A DNA stretch of 55,443 nt from Fulvimonas soli (GTDB lineage Bacteria > Pseudomonadota > Gammaproteobacteria > Xanthomonadales > Rhodanobacteraceae): positions 1-55,443 of the forward strand of contig NZ_QGHC01000015.1 in assembly GCF_003148905.1 (NCBI RefSeq). The letters run 5' to 3'. The translations under genes and the position numbers were made by a program. This document shows, in pieces, positions 50,218 to 55,443 of this stretch (position 1 is the stretch's first letter; the number at the start of each line of letters is the position of its first letter). Under the pieces are notes generated by a model. The model saw nothing but the letters and a program-made list of their open reading frames with translations. It was not told where the DNA came from and made no database searches.

Positions 50218-51312
50218 ATGAAGATCACAGACATCCAATTCGGCATGCTGCGGGTGCCGCTGAAGACGCCGTTCAAGACCGCGCTGCGCACCGTCGACCG
50301 GGTGGAGGACATCGTGGTGATGGTGCACACCGACACCGGCCACGTCGGCTACGGCGAGGCGCCGGCCACCGCGGTGATCACCGGCGACACGCACGGCTCG
50401 ATCATCGACGCGATCCGCCAGTACATCGCGCCGCGGCTGATCGGCCAGGACGTGGCCAACCTCAACCGCATCACCCAGTCGATCCAGGGCGCGATGGAGA
50501 AGAACTCCAGCGCCAAGGCCGCGGTGGAGATCGCCGTGTACGACCTGTGGGGCCAGCTCTACGGCGCGCCGCTGTACAAGCTGCTGGGCGGCGGCGACCC
50601 GGTGATCACCACCGACATCACCATCAGCGTGGACTACATCGACAAGATGGTGGCCGACTCGCTGGCCGCGGTGGAGCGCGGCTTCGAGTCGCTGAAGATC
50701 AAGGTGGGCAAGGACATCGGCGTGGACATCGAGCGGGTCAAGGCGATCCACGCCGCGGTGGAGGGCCGCGCGCTGCTGCGGCTGGACGCCAACCAGGGCT
50801 GGACCGCCAAGCAGGCGGTGTACGCGCTGCAGACGCTGGAGGACGCCGGGGTGAAGCTGGAGCTGGTCGAGCAGCCGGTGAAGGCGCGCGACCTGGCCGG
50901 CATGCGCTACGTCACCGAGCGCGTGCACACCCCGGTGATGGCCGACGAGAGCGTGTTCGGCCCGCAGGAGGTGATCGACCTGATCCGCATGCGCGCGGCC
51001 GACATCATCAACATCAAGCTGATGAAGACCGGCGGCCTGTCCAACGCCATCCGCATCGCCGACATCGCCTCGCTGTACGGCGTGGAGTGCATGATCGGCT
51101 GCATGCTGGAGGCGGCGATCAGCGTCACCGCGGCGGTGCACCTGGCGGTGGCCAAGGCCGACGCGATCACCAAGGTGGATCTGGACGGGCCGTCGCTGGC
51201 CCAGTTCAATCCGGTCGACGGCGGGGTGATCTTCGACGAGTCGGAGATCTCCGTGACCGACGCGCCCGGCCTGGGGATACGCGAGATCCGCGGCCTGGAG
51301 CCGGTGGCCTGA
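50218..51312 (+). CDS. ykfB: L-Ala-D/L-Glu epimerase (dipeptide epimerase, enolase superfamily)
   Basis: A 364-residue enolase-superfamily enzyme of the muconate-lactonising subgroup. It epimerises the D-Glu of L-Ala-D-Glu so that normal peptidases can use it. Visible residues are the KxK pair in SLKIKVGKD (near 161/163), metal ligands Asp in LRLDANQGW, Glu in ELVEQPVK and Asp in PVMADESVF, the second base Lys in NIKLMKTGG (near 268), and the DLDGP substrate loop. Length and motifs match E. coli YcjG and Bacillus YkfB. It sits between the NlpC/P60 endopeptidase and the RpiR-type regulator, as expected for muropeptide use. Confidence 0.92.
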   Translation: MKITDIQFGMLRVPLKTPFKTALRTVDRVEDIVVMVHTDTGHVGYGEAPATAVITGDTHGSIIDAIRQYIAPRLIGQDVANLNRITQSIQGAMEKNSSAKAAVEIAVYDLWGQLYGAPLYKLLGGGDPVITTDITISVDYIDKMVADSLAAVERGFESLKIKVGKDIGVDIERVKAIHAAVEGRALLRLDANQGWTAKQAVYALQTLEDAGVKLELVEQPVKARDLAGMRYVTERVHTPVMADESVFGPQEVIDLIRMRAADIINIKLMKTGGLSNAIRIADIASLYGVECMIGCMLEAAISVTAAVHLAVAKADAITKVDLDGPSLAQFNPVDGGVIFDESEISVTDAPGLGIREIRGLEPVA

Positions 51313-51331
51313 GACTCCAAGGGACGCAGCC

Positions 51332-52183
51332 ATGTCGCCGCTGGTGAAAATCCGCTCGGAACGCGACCAGATGTCGGCGGTGGAACGGCGCATCGCCGAC
51401 TTCATCCTGGAGAACGCGCAGCTGCTGCGCGACTACTCCTCGCAGCAGCTGGCCAACGCGCTGGGCATCAGCCAGTCCAGCGTGGTCAAGTTCACCCAGA
51501 AGCTGGGCTTCAAGGGTTATCCCGACCTCAAGTACTCGGTGGGCGAGGCGATCGCGCGCAACGGCGGCGACGCCGCGCAGGCGGCGGCCAGCCCGGCCGG
51601 CGCGGCCGACGAGACGGCCGACGGCCTGTGGCGGCGCAAGTGCGCGGCCGAGGAGGAGACCCGGCTGATCAACCGCCCCGAGACGCTGCGCAGCGTGGCC
51701 GAGGCCATCGACCGCGCCGGGCGGCAGGGCAGGGTGTTCCTGCTCGGCATGGGCGACGACGACATCCACGTGCGCGCCTTCGCGCTGCGCCTGGCGATGC
51801 TCGGCATCCTGCCGGTGTACAGCTTCGACATGGTGCGGATGACCACCAACGTGGCCTCGGCCCAATCGGGCGACGTGCTGGTGGTGGTCTCCGAGTTCGG
51901 CAGCCACGTGACCCTGGGGCGCATCGCGCGGCAGTTCCGCGAGCGCCGCGGCACGCTGGTCACGGTGACCCGGCACACCGCCAATCCGCTGCGCGCGATG
52001 GCCGACGTCGCGCTGGTGGTGTCGGCGCACGACGAGCGGCCGTACATCCAGTCGCTGCTGTACCAGTCGGCCACCCAGCACCTGCTCGACCGGCTGTTCG
52101 TGCTGCTGTGCGAGGGCCACGACGACCGCCACGCGCAGCTGCTGGTCAACCTCGAACGCATCCAGCACGTGCTGGAGCCGTGA
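51332..52183 (+). CDS. RpiR/MurR-family transcriptional regulator (HTH_6 + SIS)
   Basis: A 283-residue regulator. The N-terminal HTH_6 domain (about 1-80) includes SAVERRIADFILENAQLL and the helix-turn-helix SSQQLANALGISQSSVVKFTQKLGFKGYPDLKY. The C-terminal SIS sugar-phosphate-binding domain (about 125-260) has GRVFLLGMGDDDIHVRAF and VLVVVSEFG. MurR of this family senses MurNAc-6-phosphate, but here no MurQ or PTS gene is nearby, so the ligand may differ. It starts 19 bases after the epimerase stop with an AGGGACG motif. Likely controls the divergent palindrome at 47250-47268. Confidence 0.88.
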   Translation: MSPLVKIRSERDQMSAVERRIADFILENAQLLRDYSSQQLANALGISQSSVVKFTQKLGFKGYPDLKYSVGEAIARNGGDAAQAAASPAGAADETADGLWRRKCAAEEETRLINRPETLRSVAEAIDRAGRQGRVFLLGMGDDDIHVRAFALRLAMLGILPVYSFDMVRMTTNVASAQSGDVLVVVSEFGSHVTLGRIARQFRERRGTLVTVTRHTANPLRAMADVALVVSAHDERPYIQSLLYQSATQHLLDRLFVLLCEGHDDRHAQLLVNLERIQHVLEP

Positions 52184-52205
52184 CACCCGTCGAAAGGCGC
52201 ACCGC

Positions 52206-52982
52206 ATGAGCCCGCGTTTCCCCCTGCGTCCAGCCCTCCTCGCCGCCGCGCTCGCGCTCGCGGCGGCCGCCGCGCACGCGGGCGAGGCCGAGCATTGGAA
52301 GGACGCGAGGCAGATGGTGGTGGTCGTGGTGGACGGCTGGAACGCCGGCCACGGCACCCTGCAGCCGTTCGTGCGCGAGGGCGATCACTGGGCCAGCGCC
52401 GGCGCGCCGGCGCCGGTCACCATCGGCAGGAACGGCGCGGCCTGGGGGCTCGGCCTCAACGCCGCGCATCCGGCCGGCGGCCCGGTCAAGCGCGAGGGCG
52501 ACAACCGCAGCCCGGCCGGCGTGTTCCGCATCGGCGAGGCCTTCGGCTACGCGCCGCGGCTGGACACCGCCATGCCCTACCGCGCGCTGGGCGCCAGCGA
52601 CTGGTGCGTGGACGTCAGCGGCGCGCCCGACTACAACCGCATCGTCGACGCCAGGGTGGTGGGCGAGGCGGCGGTGAAGGGCGCCACCGAGCCGATGCGC
52701 CGCGACCTCCACTTCCACGGCGACCAGCGCTACCGCATGGGCTTCGTGATCGAGCACAACGCGCAGCAGGCGCCGGGCGGCGGCAGCTGCATCTTCGGCC
52801 ACCTGTGGAAATCGCCGCACGACGCCACCGCCGGCTGCACCGCGATGACGCCGGACACCATGCGGCGCCTGCTGGGCTGGCTGAAGCCGGAGGAGCACCC
52901 GGTGTTCGTGCTGCTGCCGCGCGCCGCCTACGCGGCGCTGCGGGCGGACTGGCGGTTGCCCGCGCTGGACGCCTCGCGGTGA
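52206..52982 (+). CDS. L,D-transpeptidase/YkuD-like exported protein
   Basis: A 258-residue exported protein. Signal peptide 1-24 (AAAAAHAGE). The body resembles the YkuD fold: VVVVDGWNAGHGTLQPFVRE, then TIGRNGAAWGLGLN, KREGDNRSPAGVFRIGEAFGY and the catalytic segment IFGHLWKSPHDATAGCTAM. The His and Cys211 occupy the H...GC positions of the L,D-transpeptidase motif, with Ala replacing the usual Ser/Thr-His before Gly-Cys. It may cross-link, anchor or hydrolyse tetrapeptide stems. The gene lies 22 bases after the regulator and its stop overlaps the symporter GTG. Confidence 0.8.
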   Translation: MSPRFPLRPALLAAALALAAAAAHAGEAEHWKDARQMVVVVVDGWNAGHGTLQPFVREGDHWASAGAPAPVTIGRNGAAWGLGLNAAHPAGGPVKREGDNRSPAGVFRIGEAFGYAPRLDTAMPYRALGASDWCVDVSGAPDYNRIVDARVVGEAAVKGATEPMRRDLHFHGDQRYRMGFVIEHNAQQAPGGGSCIFGHLWKSPHDATAGCTAMTPDTMRRLLGWLKPEEHPVFVLLPRAAYAALRADWRLPALDASR

Positions 52983-54214
52983 GCGCCACCGCCCGGGTCC
53001 TGGCCGGCCTCGCGCTGGGCGCGCTCGCCGGCCTGCTGCTGGCGGCCCTCGCGCCGGCGTTCGCGGCGCGCGCGGCGGACGCGGTGCAGCCGTTCGGCCG
53101 GCTGTGGCTGGACGCGCTGCAGATGACCGTGGTGCCGCTGGTGCTGGCGCTGGTGGTGGTGGGCGTCAACACCGCCGCCGACGCGGCCGCCTCCGGACGC
53201 ATCGCGCGGCGCGCCATCGTGGTGTTCATCGCGCTGCTGGCGTTCGGCGCGCTGCTCGCCGCGCTGGCGGCGCCGCTCCTGTTCGCGCTGTTCCCGCGCC
53301 ACGCGGCGCTGGCCGACGCGCTCGCGCACGCCGCGGTGCCGGCCGGGGTGCGGACCGCGCCGGTGGGCTGGGCCGACGCGCTGCTCGCCGCGGTGCCGGC
53401 CAACCCGGTGCTGGCCGCCAGCCAGGGCGCGATGCTGCCGCTGGTGGTGTTCGCGCTGTTCCTCGGCTTCGCGATCACCCGCATCGAGCCGGCGCGGCGC
53501 CGGCTGCTGGTGGAGTTCTTCCAGGCCGTGGCCGATGCGATGACCGCGATCGTGCGCTGGGTGCTGTTCGTGGCGCCGCTGGGCGTGTTCGCGCTGATCT
53601 TCGCGCTGTGCGCGCGCGCCGGGCTGGGCATGCTGGGCGCGCTGGGCGTGTACGTGCTGGTGGAGTGCATCCTCTACCTGGCGGCGACGCTGGCGATGCT
53701 GGCGGTCGCCGCGCTGTGGGGCGGCATGCCGCCGCGCCGCTTCGCCGCGGCGGCGGCGCCGGCGCAGGCGGTGGCGGCCAGCACGCAGTCCTCGCTGGCC
53801 TCGCTGCCGGCGATGCTGGAGGGCGCCGACCGCCTCGGCCAGCCGCGCCAGGCCAGCGCGCTGGTGCTGCCGATGGCGGTGTCGCTGTTCCGCCTCACCA
53901 GTCCGGTGCAGTACGTGGTCAGCGCCTGCTTCATCGCCTGGGCGCTGGGGCTGCACCTGGGGCCCGCGCAGCTGCTGGCCGGCGCGGGGCTGGCGGTGGT
54001 GATCAGCCTGGGCTCGATCGGCCTGCCGGGGCAGGTCACCTTCATCGCCACCAACCTGCCGGTGGCGCAGGCGATGGGCGTGCCGGTGGGGCCGCTGGGG
54101 CTGATGCTGGCGGTGGACGCGCTGCCGGACGTGCTGGCCACGCTGGGCAACGTCACCGCCGACATGGCCGCCGCCACGGTGGTGGCGCGGCGCGCGATGG
54201 ACGAACCGACATGA
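52979..54214 (+). CDS. dicarboxylate/amino acid:cation symporter (DAACS/GltP family)
   Basis: A 411-residue inner-membrane symporter. The first helices contain LWLDALQMTVVPLVLALVVVGVN, a DAACS signature. The HP1 region is AAAAPAQAVAASTQSSLASLPAM with the Ser-rich loop, helix 7 has LPMAVSLFRLTSPVQY, HP2 is GSIGLPGQVTFIATNL, and helix 8 has LAVDALPDVLATLGNVTADMA with the conserved Asp and Asn. These fit transport of glutamate, aspartate or C4-dicarboxylates. The usual NMDGT is altered to FRLTS, so specificity is uncertain. GTG start overlaps the preceding stop; the next gene overlaps by four bases. Confidence 0.85.
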   Translation: MSATARVLAGLALGALAGLLLAALAPAFAARAADAVQPFGRLWLDALQMTVVPLVLALVVVGVNTAADAAASGRIARRAIVVFIALLAFGALLAALAAPLLFALFPRHAALADALAHAAVPAGVRTAPVGWADALLAAVPANPVLAASQGAMLPLVVFALFLGFAITRIEPARRRLLVEFFQAVADAMTAIVRWVLFVAPLGVFALIFALCARAGLGMLGALGVYVLVECILYLAATLAMLAVAALWGGMPPRRFAAAAAPAQAVAASTQSSLASLPAMLEGADRLGQPRQASALVLPMAVSLFRLTSPVQYVVSACFIAWALGLHLGPAQLLAGAGLAVVISLGSIGLPGQVTFIATNLPVAQAMGVPVGPLGLMLAVDALPDVLATLGNVTADMAAATVVARRAMDEPT

Positions 54215-55347
54215 GCGACGTGACCGCAGGCGACGTGATCGTGGTCGGCGCCGGCATCGCCGGCGCCTCGCTGGGCTACTTCCTCGCGCCGCACGCGCGG
54301 GTGCTGCTGGTGGAGCGCGAGACGCATCCCGGCATGCACGCCACCGGCCGCTCGGCGGCGTTGTACTCGGCCACCTACGGCTCGCCGCAGGTGCGCGCGC
54401 TGACCCGCGCCAGCCGCGCCTTCCTCGCCGCGCCGCCGGCCGGCTTCGCCGCGCACCCGCTGCTCGCGCCGCGCGGCGCGCTGGTGTTCGGCGGCGCCGC
54501 GCAGGAGGCGCAGGTGCGCGCGGCCTACGAGAGCATGCGCCCGCACACCCGCGACCTCGAGCTGTGGGACGCCGCGCGCATCCGCGCCGCGGTGCCGGTG
54601 ATGCGGCCGGAGGCGGCGCAACTGGGCTTCTACGAGCCCGGTGCGGCCGACATCGACGTCAACGAGCTGCACCAGGGCTTCCTGCGCGGCTTGCGCGCGC
54701 AGGGCGGCAGCCTGCTGCTGGACGTGCGGATCGAGGCGATCGAGCACACCCTGGACGGCTGGGAGCTGGCGCTGGCGGACGGCCGCCGGCTGCGCGCGCC
54801 GCTGCTGGCCGACGCCGCCGGCGCCTGGGCCGACCCGGTGGCGGTGCAGGCCGGCGTGCCGCCGCTGGGGCTGGAGCCGCGCCGGCGCACCGCCTTCCTG
54901 TTCGAGCCGCCGGCGGGCATCGACGCCGCGCGCTGGCCGTTCGTCTGCGCGGTGGACGAGAGCTTCTACTTCAAGCCGGACGCCGGCCTGCTGCTCGGCT
55001 CGCCGGCCAACGCCGATCCGGTGCCGCCGCACGACGTGCAGCCGGAGGAGTACGACGTGGCGCTGGGCATCCACCGCATCGAGGAGGCCACCACCATGAG
55101 CATCCGCCGGCCGATCCGCAGCTGGGCCGGGCTGCGCACCTTCGCGCCCGACGGCGACCTGGTGGGCGGCTTCGCGCCGGATGCGCCGGGCTTCTTCTGG
55201 GTCGCCGCGCAGGGCGGCTACGGCATCCAGACCTGCGCCGCGATGGGCGAGGCCTGCGCGCACCTGCTGCTCGGCCGCCCGCTGCCGGGGCATCTGCAGG
55301 ACGAGGGCATCACCGCGGCGCTGCTGGCGCCGCGCGTGGCGGCCTAG
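54211..55347 (+). CDS. DauA-like FAD-dependent D-amino acid dehydrogenase
   Basis: A 378-residue flavoenzyme of the DAO family, very close in motif order to Pseudomonas D-arginine dehydrogenase DauA. It has the FAD motif VVGAGIAGASLGYFL and HATGRSAALYSATYGSPQVR. It also has DESFYFKPDAGLLLGSPANA, then IRRPIRSWAGLRTFAPDGD and FFWVAAQGGYGIQTCAAMGE. The Tyr and Arg residues that bind the substrate carboxylate are kept. DauA His48 and Glu87, the latter contacting the guanidinium of D-arginine, correspond to Leu51 and Ala90. D-arginine is therefore unlikely and a smaller or neutral D-amino acid such as D-alanine more likely. This alignment is from memory. Confidence 0.82.
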   Translation: MSDVTAGDVIVVGAGIAGASLGYFLAPHARVLLVERETHPGMHATGRSAALYSATYGSPQVRALTRASRAFLAAPPAGFAAHPLLAPRGALVFGGAAQEAQVRAAYESMRPHTRDLELWDAARIRAAVPVMRPEAAQLGFYEPGAADIDVNELHQGFLRGLRAQGGSLLLDVRIEAIEHTLDGWELALADGRRLRAPLLADAAGAWADPVAVQAGVPPLGLEPRRRTAFLFEPPAGIDAARWPFVCAVDESFYFKPDAGLLLGSPANADPVPPHDVQPEEYDVALGIHRIEEATTMSIRRPIRSWAGLRTFAPDGDLVGGFAPDAPGFFWVAAQGGYGIQTCAAMGEACAHLLLGRPLPGHLQDEGITAALLAPRVAA

Positions 55348-55364
55348 GTGTGATGTTTCAAGAG

Positions 55365-55443
55365 GTTGTTCCCCTCTGACCGGAGGGCGAAGCTGATGTC
55401 GCCAAACAGCCAGCTTCCATCGGCGAGGGGAACAACATGCACA
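55365..55443 (+). mobile_element. possible left end of a mobile element, with a 12-base inverted repeat and a start codon
   Basis: GTTGTTCCCCTC at 55365-55376 is the exact reverse complement of GAGGGGAACAAC at 55425-55436, and an ATG follows directly at 55437 before the window ends. The stretch carries no gene of its own. A structured 5' region right before a start codon would fit an insertion sequence or a translationally controlled gene. Only two codons are visible. Confidence 0.35.

Overview
The window is a high-GC stretch of densely packed bacterial chromosome. The gene repertoire points to a gammaproteobacterium of the order Lysobacterales (Xanthomonadales), perhaps Rhodanobacteraceae or Xanthomonadaceae. 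It includes recCBD, a trpE that starts with GTG, a PdsR/PdsS-like two-component pair, an Oar-type TonB receptor, PepSY iron loci and dispersed inverted repeats typical of that group. The lineage is inferred from these features and not from a search. I saw no rRNA, tRNA or CRISPR array.

Left part (1-12.1 kb): dinB runs off the left edge. It is followed by an APC permease overlapping a secreted clan GH-A glycoside hydrolase, then a second, divergent Y-family polymerase, small membrane proteins, a Mpo1-like protein, purC, a small cytochrome c, a DjlA-like co-chaperone and rpe. The rpe start codon directly follows a (GTTCCCC)n tandem array. A secreted Sel1-like protein follows, then an intergenic zone with minus-strand terminators and two tiny genes.

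Middle part (12.2-33.5 kb): a two-component system resembling the proteobacterial dedicated sortase regulators, but with no sortase in view. Next is a TonB receptor/PepSY operon behind a Fur-like box. After it come trpE with a secreted UbiC-fold protein behind it, a second PepSY operon on the minus strand behind another Fur-like box, and the overlapping recC-recB-recD operon.

Right part (33.5-55.3 kb): a large block whose genes share one theme, the breakdown, uptake and use of cell-wall (D-amino-acid-containing) peptides. On the minus strand are a transglutaminase-like protease, an Oar-like TonB receptor, LysA-type decarboxylase, M19 dipeptidase, two serine hydrolases and a VanX-type D,D-dipeptidase. 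A further serine hydrolase is divergent from a MarR regulator. On the plus strand are a DUF819 membrane protein, an SH3-NlpC/P60 endopeptidase, an L-Ala-D/L-Glu epimerase, a MurR/RpiR-type regulator, an L,D-transpeptidase-like protein, a dicarboxylate/amino-acid symporter and a DauA-like D-amino-acid dehydrogenase. The two arms diverge from a short AT-rich region holding a 7-5-7 palindrome, a good operator candidate. A working model is that outer-membrane uptake and periplasmic trimming of muropeptides are followed by import, epimerisation and oxidation or decarboxylation of the products. This is inference from families and layout. The right edge ends in an inverted repeat and a start codon that may be the beginning of a mobile element.
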